This document shows positions 23,929 to 36,600 of a DNA stretch of 64,000 nt, piece by piece (position 1 is the stretch's first letter; the number at the start of each line of letters is the position of its first letter). Source of the stretch: Scatophagus argus (Eukaryota; Chordata; Actinopteri; Scatophagidae); assembly GCF_020382885.2 (NCBI RefSeq), contig NC_058499.1, positions 13,129,872-13,193,871 of the forward strand, given 5' to 3'. Made by a program: the position numbers and the translations under genes. The notes under the pieces are model-generated. The model searched no databases. It was not told where the DNA came from and saw nothing but the letters and a program-made list of their open reading frames with translations.

Positions 23929-24761
23929 AAATCAATGAGGTTATCAGGGAGTAGGTTGTTTTCACCACCTGCCTTCATAAAATGTTATCAAAACGACCAA
24001 AGAAGTTCTTCTGTGTATATTGAGTTTATTTGCCTTCTCTCGCCTTCACCCAGCTGCAGCACACGCTGTCCCTGCATCAGCTGTCTAAATCAGAAACCAC
24101 TTGCTTAGTTCATCGCACCTTACCAGGTGTCTCTCCAGGTTTTAAAACCTCCCTGGTTGGTTTGGTGACGTCACGCTGAACATTCAAAGATCAGTCACGT
24201 GGAAAGTAGAGCGAAAATTGGTTGTGTTTTCACCCATCAAGAGTGTGCGTGTGTGTTGTTCATGATGCTCTTTGTCTCCTGTTTGTGGTGTGCCTTTCTG
24301 CACTTTTATTTTTGTTACTGTGGTCTATTGCTGTATGTACAGATCTAAAACAACTCTGCACTTTTTCCATTTTCCACAAATGTGTCTTTCGTTTCTGTCA
24401 GTGTTAGAAGAAATGAAACATCACACAAATAAATGTAGTACTTTTAAAATTTTTTATAACATTAAAATGCAACAAAATTTAAAATGCTTCAGGATTTTTT
24501 TTTGTTTGTTTTTGTTTTTTGATTTGCAAACGTGACAACCATCTAATAATAACATGTCAGTACACAAGATAAAATACAGTTCCTCAGGTTACACTGTAAG
24601 TCATTTTAAACTTGATAGAAACAGTCAATGATAGTAATATGTATGTAGAAGAGGTGCTAAATCCAGCTTTAGTGATACTATAAAGCGACCACATGAGAAA
24701 TCATTCAGTTATTCAGCATGTAATCATCCTCTGATTCCTCTGTGCCAAAGTGTTGTCTGCG
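23929..24761. other. Convergent 3' UTRs of lmf2 and miox
   Basis: Only 833 bp separate the lmf2 stop (23926-23928) from the miox stop (24762-24764, opposite strand). A plus-strand AATAAA at 24428-24433 is the likely lmf2 polyadenylation signal. No canonical minus-strand AATAAA was seen between 24540 and 24761, so the miox transcript may run further and overlap the lmf2 3' UTR. No gene is visible here. Confidence 0.55.
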
Positions 24762-27700
24762 TCACCATTTCAGTATTCCGGGACAGTATTTGTCGATCAG
24801 AGACTGGTAGTACGCTTTCAACTTGTCGACGTCAGGCAGATCTTTGGTCTTTGTGTACAGGTCGAATTTGCTGCGAAAAGGATGGGAGATGCAGCTTCAG
24901 CTCAAACCAGCCAGTAGCAATGATGTGCATATGAGAGACGAACATGCTCACTTGAACTCTCGGACCCAGGACAGCATGCGCAGGTCTTTGTCACTGCACA
25001 GATGCGTGTAGTCTCCGTGGGAGTGCCAGGGGTAGAATGAATGGAAGCGAATCATGTACAGCCCCTGAAGAGAGAGAAAAAGAGTACATTCATAGCCTGC
25101 AAACACTGCAGCTGAGGAAAGAACGCTTATAACAAATTAAACTCCCATTTGTGAGTCAACTGTGTAGTTAATTGCCCCAAACATGACTTAAACAGCCATT
25201 TCATGTAATAATTGACTCACCTCCTCTGGGATTGTGCAATTGTTGAACTTCATAACTCTGTAGAGATACTCTAAAGACAACAATGCAGGAGTTAACGTAT
25301 CACAGATAAACAGGCACTTTTGATGGCAGTTTGTGTTTTGTTTATTTATTTTTCTTTTTACGTTTTAGTGGATGTTTGTGCGTGTGCAGCATTATGGCAG
25401 AGTTGTGTGGGTGAATGTCTCTCACCGTCATGACCCCAGGACATGTAGACATTGTCGAGCCCACAATTTGGTTCATAGATCCCATATTGAGAGCTACAAA
25501 CAAGCAATAAAGCATGATGTAACAGGACAAACCCACAGTGCTATACAGTGGATGTTGAAAATTGTACTACTGAAATGAACAAGGATAGTAGAACCGACTA
25601 CTTTTAATGTCATTGTATACAAATGTAAACATTTGATTTCATTTTGGCCCTTTTATTAAAACTAACAGATTGTGGTCTACAGACTTAGAGAGGATAATCT
25701 AGATGTTTTTCACATGAGGCACAAATATTCTGTTTATGTTGTGTAAGTGTTGCAAAAACATAAAACGTGAAATAAATTTCCTTTGGGTGAATGTGGTTTC
25801 AGCCCCCTCGTCTGTAATTTAAGTGAAACTTAAGTAATTGGTGCTGTGTTTCTGTGTGAATCCTTAAACTGGGATAGCAGCACTTTAGTGTCTTGCGACT
25901 GGTTGGCTAACTGTCACAGGTTTAACATTCAAAGTCGAGTCAAGCCTACCAGACTGTCATTCAGACTTCAATAATCTAATGAAAATACAAACTTGTAGCT
26001 GGGATTTTTGTCATCTGGGTTATCCAGGAAGGTGCTGTCTCTGAACACAATGGAGTTTTGAAACTTGCAGCCCACTGGGAAGGTGTCACCTACTACAGCC
26101 CACTGCAGAATGCACACACAGATCGCTGTTAGAATTCATGAGATCTCTCCATGTATACCATGCAATAGACATTCCTGTGAAGTTAGGAACATCTACTGCA
26201 GTGGAGATAGTCTCCAAGATAATCATAAAGTGACAAAGAGGACCAAATATGGGTCAAACAACACTGTCTGAGGTTGTTCAGGCATCCTGATGGGACTGTA
26301 ATAGCAGCTGAGCAGCCTGAGTTGAACCTGTCTCCTACCTGGGGTTCATCCCAAAGTGCCATTATCTTCCCAACATCATGGATCAGACCCACCAACTGGA
26401 ACCAGTCTGCAGAGAGACAGTGAATGGAGACATTTGCTAGACTTGTGTATGTACTTGTACACAGCCTCTGTGCGTATTTATTGTACCTTTGTCTGGGTGT
26501 GCCTGGCGAATTCCTTCAGCAGTCTGGAAGGCATGGAACGAGTTGGGGAAGTCCACATCAGGGTCTGACTCGTCCACCAGCTGGTCTAGAGACATGATGG
26601 CATCCATCATCCCCATCTGAGTGTGTGTGCAGCCGGTCCATTCAGAGTGCTGCAGGAAGGTGAGGGTCACAGCATGAGAGGGTTTCTTTAAACTTGATGG
26701 AAAAGCCTCTGAGATTTTAAAAATGTTCTCTGTTGAATTTTCATGGATAAAAACATCAGGTTTGTGTTCAGTTCATTTTGAAAATCAGCTCACGTCATGG
26801 AAAGCGTTTGCTTTATTTAAAGGAGGCCTGTCAGTCTGACAGGATCACAGGAAGACTGAAATTCACAAAATACAAAGAAAATACTGAATCAATCGTCAAG
26901 ATTCAGTTTAATTTTATATTAGATATTGTTTTACAGTTTAATTTTATATTGGAAGTGCTTTATCCTCCCAGAATCTCAGTAAGTGACACTGAATTTCTGA
27001 GCACACACTTCTGGTTTGCCCACCTTTTGTTTTACAAAGCCCAACGTCTGGTTGGTGTGCATCAGCTTGTATGTGTTGAATACGCGCTCAATTAGACTGC
27101 CACTCTGAAACACACACATACACACACACACATGCAACACAACAATACATTTGCAGCATCTCAGCTTTATAAAACCCTATTGAGTAACTTCACATGTTCT
27201 GGGACCTCTACATTTCAAAGTATAAAATCCATGACACATCTGACATCCTTCTTTAACTCCTTCTCGGGGCAGTGCACTACACTTTTAACACCACTACACC
27301 ACTACACAGAGCATGATGCAAGGTGAAAATTTCAGGTGTTTTAATAACGACAGAAGCAGGGTGATAGAAAGAAACAGGAGATGGAAATATTTGCATGTTT
27401 CAACTGGCAAAACTCAGTCACAATATTCTTACAGCACTACACACAACTCTGCCTCCTCACCCAGGTCTTCATCACATCTGAGGCTGATTAGAGGAAACAA
27501 TAATAGATCACCTCCTGAGATGCATTGTTTCTGAGAAGCTCATTTATGTGCTATATTCAGTTGAAAGTAAGAGTCCTCTCTCCTGTGCAGATAATATACA
27601 GTTAACTTTCAGTCTCAGTCAGAGCCTTTAGGTCAGAGATGAGGCACATGTCCCTAAGCCTGAGTTCACAGTTTTCCCCATTTACAAACATTTATAAACG

Positions 27701-28067
27701 AGAAATTTACGATCCTTTCATTTCCTGTGTGGCCAATAGAGTTTTTCCTTAATTCTATTTCAAATAATTGGTGTATTTATCACTCCACTGGTCATAAATA
27801 AATGCAGTATTAATAAGTATCATCAGCTCGTAGGAGAGGTTTCGAGCTTACCTCAAAGTTCCTGTAGTCTTCCTTCTCTTTCGTTTCCTTCTTCTCCAAA
27901 TTTGGCCGATATGCCAGAGATGGGTCTGGACCCTGCATTTTAAAAAACAGACAGCACAGACAACAATTTAACGTTTTACAAGTAGCCAAAACACATAAGT
28001 AAAAATAATAACTCTGAAAGGCCTCGACGTGCAGTGAAGCCACACGTACGATGCTGATGATCCTCAT
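24762..28067 (-). CDS. miox: Myo-inositol oxygenase
   Basis: Complete gene, 10 coding exons (minus strand, 5' to 3'): 28067-28050, 27932-27852, 27104-27024, 26649-26487, 26406-26339, 26102-25993, 25493-25426, 25270-25221, 25064-24952, 24870-24762. They total 861 nt, 286 aa; the human enzyme has 285. It is a cytosolic non-haem di-iron oxygenase converting myo-inositol to D-glucuronate, the first step of inositol catabolism. The expected iron ligands are all in context: His in [11 protein letters not shown], His-Asp in VGLIHDVGK, His in MSWGHDEY, His in [10 protein letters not shown] and Asp in KFDLYTK. The C-terminus is [10 protein letters not shown]. The first coding exon holds only six codons (MRIISI), then [11 protein letters not shown]. 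Confidence 0.97.
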
Positions 28068-28145
28068 GACTGCCGGATGAAGTCTGTGTTGTGGCGTGTT
28101 GGTCCTCTGAAGCTGACTGAACACGCTCCTGCCTGTATATACTGT
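28068..28145 (-). promoter_or_regulatory. miox: Candidate miox core promoter with TATA-like box
   Basis: On the minus strand, gtatatacagg (TATATA at 28141-28136) lies about 70 bp upstream of the miox ATG, a distance that fits a short 5' UTR of about 40 nt. A tissue-restricted TATA promoter would suit the kidney-restricted gene known in mammals. No transcript start evidence is available. Confidence 0.4.
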
Positions 28146-30034
28146 GCTGGTTTAAACTGTAATGCTTCTGACCTGAACTGTGGGTCACACTTTAACCAAA
28201 TGTCTCTTGTGGGGGTACCCTGAGATGAACCTTGGCCTTGAGTACATGTGTGTTTTTGTCCATCCCAGGAAGAGTTTTTTCAATAATCAGCAGGTTACCT
28301 GTTTGGACTGATCTAGAATGACTCAGTAGTTCTTTGTTTCACAATTAAGTTAAATATTATATTTTTTAAAAAAGCACATTTACACAGATTTACACGTCTG
28401 TTTTTGTTTTGTTTGGTTTTTAAATATATGAGACATATAAGAGAAGATTATATATAAGAAAAACAAAACAACATAAACTTTCCTGGATATATTTTCATTT
28501 CCTGGTATTGGCCACATAAAACACAGAACAGACTCTGACAGGTCAGAATCAAATGTGCCGGTTTGTTTTGGCATTTACCGCAATGAAATGCACAGGCCTC
28601 CAGACTGATTAGAAAATCTATTTTGTTTGTTGGACCAGAGGTGAAGGTCACCAAAGAGTTTAAATTTCAGCCTCAGACAGTGACCCAGTACTTGACTCCT
28701 TCCAAGCTTGCTTGATATCAGACTGAAATGTCAATTGGTTAGCATGTTACCATAAAATATATATAATCAAGAATCAGCCTTGTGGAGAGGGCCAATTCAA
28801 ACGTCTGGATGCAGGTGAAGTCATAGCAGGCCACCAGGTGTCCCTGTCTCACACTTTGGACTGAGTAAGTGAGAGGAAGTTCTTCATAATATCTGCTTTA
28901 AAACACAGTAAAAGATGCTTATCAGCTTTGAATTTGACATGATATTTCATTGGTTGGTGCAGGATTTGAAAGAATGTTACTTTTGGCCAACAGCCCTACT
29001 TTCAGTGTCTCTCGGAGAGGTCAGTGCCCGGATTCAAACACAAATACAAATATGGGTCAAGTGTTTTTGCCTCGTTTTTCTGTCCTTTGCCTTTGTGAAA
29101 TTGAAATTATACTGATGAACTTTCTCAACACTACGTTTTCTGTTTACTCTCACATCAGACAAAAGGTCCGAAGCTTTTCTACCAGTTATATTTTTGCTTA
29201 ACTCGAGGATGTGTTTAAGAGTGATGGAGGTAAGGTCCAACCCTGAAATCTGATTGGCCACCTCAGAATCTGCCCCCAGAGCAGACTGGCTTCACTTGCT
29301 GACTGTGGTCAAATTAGATCTAAAGTAAAGCTGGTGTAGCAGACAAGTGTCAGTGTCAGCTGGGTCTGAAGTCTACAAGTTTGAAAATGTAATAAATGTG
29401 GACGTGTAGAGTTCATCAAAGCTCATCAAACCTCTGTAGCCTGCATCTCATCTCTGCTCGAGGCTGTCAGCTTGAGGCTAAATTAGATGCTCATAGAATA
29501 ACAAACAAATCTCCCTTTTGGCAGTTGAGTTGCATTGAGGCTAATGAAAGCACCAGGTTTTAGGAAGGGAAGGAAGATGATTGTGCAGATTGAAAAAAAA
29601 AATATTCTGAGGTTCTGCTCCACAGATTTCAGTTCATTCATTGAAAACAAAGCCCAAAAATTAAAAAGAAAAAAAAGATCCATGTTTTTCTCTTGTTTCT
29701 GAGGTTTGCTTGTACAAGCGTTTAAAGTCTGATTCAAATCTCTTGGCCATTTCAGCCTAATGATGTGAGCTACCATTTCGTGAGGATGTGTATGTACTGT
29801 AAGGCTTCCTGTTCACAAAACTTAACGCTGCAGAACTTCTAGTCTTGTCTTGCTTTCGGGTCTTGACATTTAAACTTCAAATCCATTCATATTAAAGCTG
29901 GGCTGTAACCATGCATTCTTTGGGGGTGGGGGGTGGGTGACATGGTGACATGCATAATCATCGTGGGCATTAAAAAGGTCGTGCTCACCTCTGTTATTAG
30001 ACAGATAAAACACACATGAAGGTTTGACTGGAGT
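28146..30034. other. Intergenic, no gene recognised
   Basis: Between miox and the inferred adm2 3' end. A/T-rich, with short open frames of no recognisable homology and no clear repeat family. A G-rich stretch lies near 29920-29940. Confidence 0.5.
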
Positions 30035-31583
30035 TTTATTACACAACGATGCTATTACAAAACGAAAGTGTTAGAAGAAAGCAACACAGATGCTTGAAAG
30101 GACACTTGAGGAGGCTTTCACATGAACATGAAGATTTAGCGAAGGTGGACATTAACAGCAAAACACACTAATTTTAAGTTAAATAACACATTTTTGAAAT
30201 TCAAGTCATACTGAATGTAAGAACAATAAAGTGCTTTCATGCATTCCTATGTAACATTTGATCTGAGCAACTACAGAGACTGGAGAGGTGCTGAGCTCAC
30301 ATAGGCATAAAGCTTCACATAACACTTTAATAATCAACATCTACTCTGATGTTTAATTTGAACATGCAAAAGGCAAAACATTATAAGGCCTTGGAAATGA
30401 TTAAATCAATTGAAGGCTTAAAAACAGACTTGATAGTGACAAGAATCAAAACAATTTATCATAGATTTACAATTTGCAGGTAAAAAGCATTCAGCAGAAG
30501 TTGTCCTCTCTGGTTCACTTATTAAGAGGCAAAGTGTCTGTTAAGAAGCATGCAGACAGTTCATGGATTAGGGTTAGCGGTTATTTTGGCTAATTGTGTG
30601 CACGGTGGGGTTTTGGGTGAAGGGTTAACTGGGTTTGACTGGAGGTTATTTTTGGTTTCCGTCCACACTGAAGTAGAGCTACTGCCCAGGGAGACGACTG
30701 TACTTTTGAGAGGCCTGGTGGATTAGTTCTCAGCTCAGGTAAATTCAGATCAGCAGGATCATCACTGATGACGACAGTAGACAGTCAGACAGGCCACTTT
30801 GACAGAAGCTTTTTATTCATAGTGTCTAAGCGTTTGTTACTTTGTTACAGGTGCCAAATCACCTAGAACTCTAGTTTCACTGAGGCAAACTGGCAGTAAA
30901 GGGCAACAATGCTGTGCTCTTGAAGGGAATTCTGGGAAATTCTGCTTATAATAATGTTGTCCTCACTAGAATAAACTGCTTAGATCAGGAAACATGGTAA
31001 CATCATTACGTCAGAGAAATTCTTCTTAGTGAAAGGATCAAACGAGCCAAATGTGTAGTCAGTTTATGTAAACTACTATTTGGATATAAAACCAAATGTG
31101 AGTACATCTTGAATATTGATGATAATAAGCTAAACCAGAAAGTTTACCTGCATACCAACACTCTTAGGGCACTGATACAGCCTGCAAAGCAAGGGTCGTG
31201 TGTTTGACTGGGCCAGCTAAGCTAGTGCTAAGCTAGCTATCACACTAATATACTTGCATGTTATCTTATACCACAATGACTTCACACTACTACATTTTAG
31301 CTGCTACATGCTCCACTGTGTTTGCCAGCTAGCAACTGTGTGTCTGTGTCCTGTTTGGTGGTGAGCAGCTAATGTGCGATGACTTTTTTCAGCCAATGTC
31401 GCCACATTCCAAGGACTCAGCTATTGATTTGATGAGTATAATGTTATTATTACAGACCAGAATGACAGTTAAAAACAATAAGGTGGTGGAAACCATAATG
31501 ATCCTTTTACTACCAAGCGGCTGAGATGGGTAACTTGCCAACGTTTGTCGATAAAGGCGTCTCGCTAGATTCGAGCTGTGGTG
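30035..31583 (-). other. adm2: Probable adm2 3' UTR
   Basis: Downstream (minus strand) of the adm2 stop there is no further coding sequence. Minus-strand AATAAA signals occur at 30040-30035 and near 30815. The distal one would give a 3' UTR of about 1.5 kb. It is inferred from signals only. Confidence 0.45.
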
Positions 31584-33598
31584 TTAGCCGTAGCTGTGAG
31601 GACTGCGAGGGTTAATGGGGGATGAGTCTTCCCGCCCACTTTGTCCAATCAGCTGGTAGAGACGGTGGCTGAGGTTCTGAACCTGACAGGTGCCCAGGAC
31701 ACACCCCACCCTCATCAGATGTCCATGGCCTCTGCCGCCACCACTGTTGGCATGCCGACGACCTCGTGATCCACGCTGCCAGGCCAGCGGTTCCTGTACC
31801 ACAGGTTGGTCAAACAACAAGTTGGACAACCTTTGTGGTGGCTCTTTGTAAAGCCGGGCCCTCCAGGTGATATGTCTGTCTCCCTGTGTGATGTGGTTGT
31901 AAATGGCAACCGGCAGGGCAGACGCAGCAGGCATGATGGTGGTGGACGAATACTTTGGGTATTTAGAAGATCTGGGTAAGTTCAACCTGTGATGCAGAGG
32001 AAGAGAGAAGTTGAGAGAAAAGGTTTAGATGTAGTGGAAAGGCAGCAGAACACACACCGCCTGTTCACATAGGATGACTGACAGTCATGAGTGTCGCCTG
32101 CTCGGGTTTCTGAGTGAAATTCAATCACTACTATGAAATGCCTGACTAGAAGTCAGGCTTGTGCTGCAGGAATGTCCACTTCATTCAATCTATGGTCTCT
32201 TTTTTTTTCTCAGGAAACGACATAGAGTGGTTTGAAAGAGAAAATGAGAAGGAAAGATAGAAGGAGAGATAAACAGAGGGTGGTGAGTCTTCTTCTGTAG
32301 CTGGCTTATCCAGCTGTACCTCTGTATCTGAAGGTGTGTGTGTGTGTGTGTGTGTGTGCGCGCCTGCCAGCTTGCATTTCACTTATGATCTGTTGCCTAA
32401 TTGCTTATTTCAGGATAACTTATCTACAGATAGCTGGTGGTGCCCACCCAATCAGTACGTTTCGAACAATTCAAAAGCTAAACCAAAACATTTTATTGAA
32501 AGTCTGATCACATGATCTTTTGATCTCGTCTGAGGTTGACACATTACAGAAAACAGCTTTAAATTTGTGTGGCCACTGCAACATCATCTACTACAGTACA
32601 GTAACAGCTATTGATGGTTAATCACTTGTGTCAAACAGAGACCCACATTAATGACCAAAAACATTTCCAAGTTTTCTCTCTTTCACAGGGCATAGTGATG
32701 TTGTAGCTGACTCAGATATCCTGCAGTCACAGTAGATGAGTCCCACTGATGAGTTACCCATGACAAAAAAAAAAAAAAAAAAATATCAAATCATCCAAAT
32801 GTCTGACACTCCTGTAGCTTGATCAGTTACTGGCTGTCTATTCAGAAACATTTGCAAAGGTTTAAACTTAAAGTACCATTTCATACATCAGTTCCAGTTC
32901 CCCAAACATTTTATAAACAATCAGAATTCAGTCAAATTCCTTGTCTGTATACACAAACTTGGCCAATAAAGCTGATTCTGATTCTGATTCTTGAACTGCC
33001 TCAGCACATCCAAAACAGCAAACAAGCAAAAGTTCTTTTAAAACCTTGAACTGAGTATCACTTACTCATCTCTTCACGTGAACCAGACCAACACAGTTAA
33101 AGAGTGACAAGCAGTTTCCTTCACATGTCTTTTAGTCAATAATTGAAATACAGAACAACAGTCTAAAATGCTCGCTAGTGACCCCCAAAGGTTGCTCCTC
33201 TTCCTGCACCTATCCGGTCCAAAGTGGTTAAAACCGACTGAGACAGCAATGAACTGACAACTGCCATCAGCTCCATGACCAACACAGCTAAAAAACAAAT
33301 AATATTGACAGTTCATCAACAACAGTATCTGAGCTGACAAATCTTTAAAAAAAAAAGGATAGGGAGAAACAGGAACAGAGCAAGATAGTACAAAAAAAAA
33401 ACAAAAAAAAACACAGTGCACAATCTAGATGGCAGTCAGAGGCTCCTGTGCCACCACTCCTCTGGAGTGTATTTGAAGTACTTTTCTTTCTCACCTCCCT
33501 CCTGTCTACCCTTACGTTTTTTCCACACATTTTGACAATACTGTCTTTCTTTTTCATTCATCCCTTATACTTACTCAGACGCTCAAGAGTTCAGCCTC

Positions 33599-33659
<61 letters not shown>

Positions 33660-36600
33660 TGTCTGTTTGGCCATGTGCCCAGTCAAAAATTATGCAATAT
33701 TAAGTATAGATCATGTAAGGCAGCAGGAGACAAGGAGTACTTGGTACACTCCAGCTTTCACCTGTTGAAGAAGCTTGAAGCAATGTTAGCAAAAACTCAA
33801 ACTAATGTTACTATTTTAAACTGATAATTCCATCCATTCATTTTATGTCGCTCACCCAGCTTGCATTGATCCATGCTGAATAGTAGTTAGAAACTGAAAT
33901 TTGGACTGAATATTTTGATATATCATGATAAGTAATTCTAGGCCACATTGTCCCCAATCATTTCCCATTGTACATGGTACGAGCATTAAACAGGTATTAA
34001 TTTGCATTTATATTGAATCAAAAAGGTCTTTCAAAGTAGTATAATAACTTTCTGCTTTCTCATGTTGATTTGATTTGCCAATACCTGGCAACCTTACCAA
34101 CCACATGATGTCCAGCTGTCCCGCAAACGAAAAAATCATGTGTGTATACACCTATTTGTATGCACACACGCACACACACACACACACACAGCTCCATTCA
34201 CAAATGTTGGCTATTCATGAGGTGCGAAACAAAGAATAATGTGAGAGTGACGGAGGGAGCCAGATAACGTTTGTGTTTGTTTGTTGTGAAAAAGTGGGCT
34301 AGAATACCTTATGATCTTTATCCTGTAAGTAATCCTGACTGGTATTCTGATCACTCTTCTGGCTGGACATCTTGGCCTCTCACTGCCAACACTGAAACAC
34401 ACACACACACACACACAAACATTCATTCACCCAGTCCCTGACCAACTTGCTGTGTTCTGTGTCACACTAGTGACTGCAAGCTTGTGACACAACTCTATTA
34501 CCTTTGAACTGCTTTTAATTGATGCTGAATTGTGGCAGTTCTGGATGAAAGTCACATACACACACACACTCAGACACACACGGTGTTGGCTGGGACAGAC
34601 ATGTGCAAGTGACATGTGACTGCCTGGCAACAAATAAGATTTACCAACCCCAAACAATGCACATATCCAATATATGCAAACACTGACCTACAGTACAGTG
34701 CATGTTTTACATGTGCATACACAGGTGGGACTTTTCCACTGTGTTTATCTCCTACACACACACACACACACACACATACATGGTTAAAAGCCACCTGTGG
34801 TGAGGTTTCATACTCTGTGGTCTCTGGAGGCACTTGGCGAAGAGGTGCCTCCCAGTACCAGAAAATGTAGGCCACTGAACTGCTTGCCTGTGCAATGCAA
34901 CCAATAGAGACAGAGCACAATTAAGTCCCAGTCACCTCAGAAGGGAAAATATTTCATTGCCCTTCACTGATTTTGCATTGCATGAAGGTGTCTCGTTTTC
35001 ACCTCTGTGTGTTAGCGAGCAAAAGAAAAATGCCTAAATTCTTCTGTGTGGTGGAACACACCATCAACAGGGTAAAGGACTCTGAACTATTTTTATATAA
35101 GCTGTTGAACTGAAAAAAAAACAAACAAAAAAAAAACATAAACAAAAACAGAAGACAAATCTGGATGACGAATGGGAAAACTTTTTGTCAGTAAAAGTGT
35201 TCATTCTCAAAGTGTTATCTTATGATTGAAAAATATCATGTTTTCATGATGATATTGGTTTGTTGTAGAACTTCTCACATTATCTGTGACTTTGTTATAC
35301 TATATAGACAAAAATATTGGGACATCTATTCAACACCCCCCCCCCCCCCCCCCCCAATTAACCGGCTGATGTTCCCTTGAGCAAGGCACTTAACCCCCCA
35401 ATATGCTCCCTGGGCGCTTGATGCTGTCCACTGCTTCTGTGTGTGTTTCACTGCATGTAATTTGCCGGGTGCTGCATGTGTGTGTTCAACTAAGGATGGG
35501 TTAAATGCAGAAGATGAATTCAGTGTGTGTATGTAAAAATATATATACTGCCAATAAAGCTGATTCTTCTTCTTCTATTCATCTGTTGTTGAATTCAGGT
35601 GTGATATGGTGCTGTTCCCAAGACATTTTGCACAATGCTATGCTTCCAACTTTGTGGCAACAGTTTGGGGAAGGTCCTTTTCTATTCCAGCATGACTGTG
35701 CCCTGGCGCCCAAAGCAAAGTCCATAAAGACATGGTTGGATGAGTTTGGTGTGGAAGAACTTGTCTGGCCCACACAGAGCCCTGACCTCAACCTCATCCA
35801 ACACCTTTGGGATGAACTGCAATGAAGACTGCGATCCAGGTCTTTCGTCCAACATCAGTGCCTGACATAGCAAATGCTCTACTGCATGAATGGGCAAAAA
35901 TTCCCTCGATAACACTCTCAAAATCTTTTGAAAAATCTTCCCAGAAGAGTGGAGCCTGTTATACCTGCAAAGCTGTCTGTGTATTTAGAATGCAATGTCA
36001 CTAAAGTCCCTGTTGATGTAATGGTCAGACATCTCAATACTTTTGTCTATGTAGTGTATTTTGATTGTAGCTTCATAAGAAGTCTTTGTGTTTTAGGAAT
36101 TTCTGGAGCTTATTTGTATGACGTTGGTTGTGAGACCTAATAATGAATGTGGTGTTGTCAGGCTATTTTGTTTTGTTTATATATTGCAAGCAGTATAACG
36201 CAAGTGGCTTTGTGATCCTCTGTACTTTTCTTTCTGCACTTTCACTTGGGACCTCTGTTTCACATGATATTTTCTCTCTCTCTTCCTGTGTGTGTGTGTG
36301 TGTGTTGTACAGTAGTCCAGGCTGTGAGCCTGTGGAGAGTCTGAGAGCAAAAGGAGCTTCTCCAACATTCCTCGCAAGTTAAAACACAGCATGGGGTTCT
36401 CCACAGAAGAACTGCACACACACACACATGCACACACACTCCTCAAAACAACTTTGCGCAGAGCAAACGTTTTGTCCCTATCAGATCCCCACTGTTTCAT
36501 TAACAGCCTATTGTTACTGGGTCTATTCATTATTTTCTCCTCCTCCTTTTCTCTCTCTTTTCTAAATTACAACAGGATATATTTTTTTTGTCTCTCTTCC

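Larger units (their letters stand above)
35296..36059 (+). mobile_element. Defective Tc1/mariner-type transposon interrupted by a SINE
   Basis: The inverted termini are 35296-35325 (tatactatatagacaaaaat...) and 36030-36059 (...acttttgtctatgtagtgta), matching over about 26 of 30 positions. Between them a plus-strand remnant at about 35641-35823 reads like the C-terminal half of a Tc1-like DDE transposase (FQHDCALAPKAK..., WPTQSPDLNLIQHLWDELQ). Without the inserted SINE the element is only about 510 bp, against roughly 1.6 kb for a full Tc1 element, so most of the transposase is deleted. It lies in the adm2 intron. Confidence 0.85.

Noticed and set aside
23583-23978. Long minus-strand frames opposite the last lmf2 exon
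   Set aside because: They are the complement of the acidic GAG/GAA tail, giving Ser/Pro/Leu-rich shadow frames.
34311-34390. Minus-strand start-like segment (MSSQKSDQNTSQDYLQDKDH) in the adm2 intron
   Set aside because: It begins after a CA repeat, has a weak gtattc donor and no signal peptide; the exon at 38094-38197 supplies a proper signal peptide and phase.
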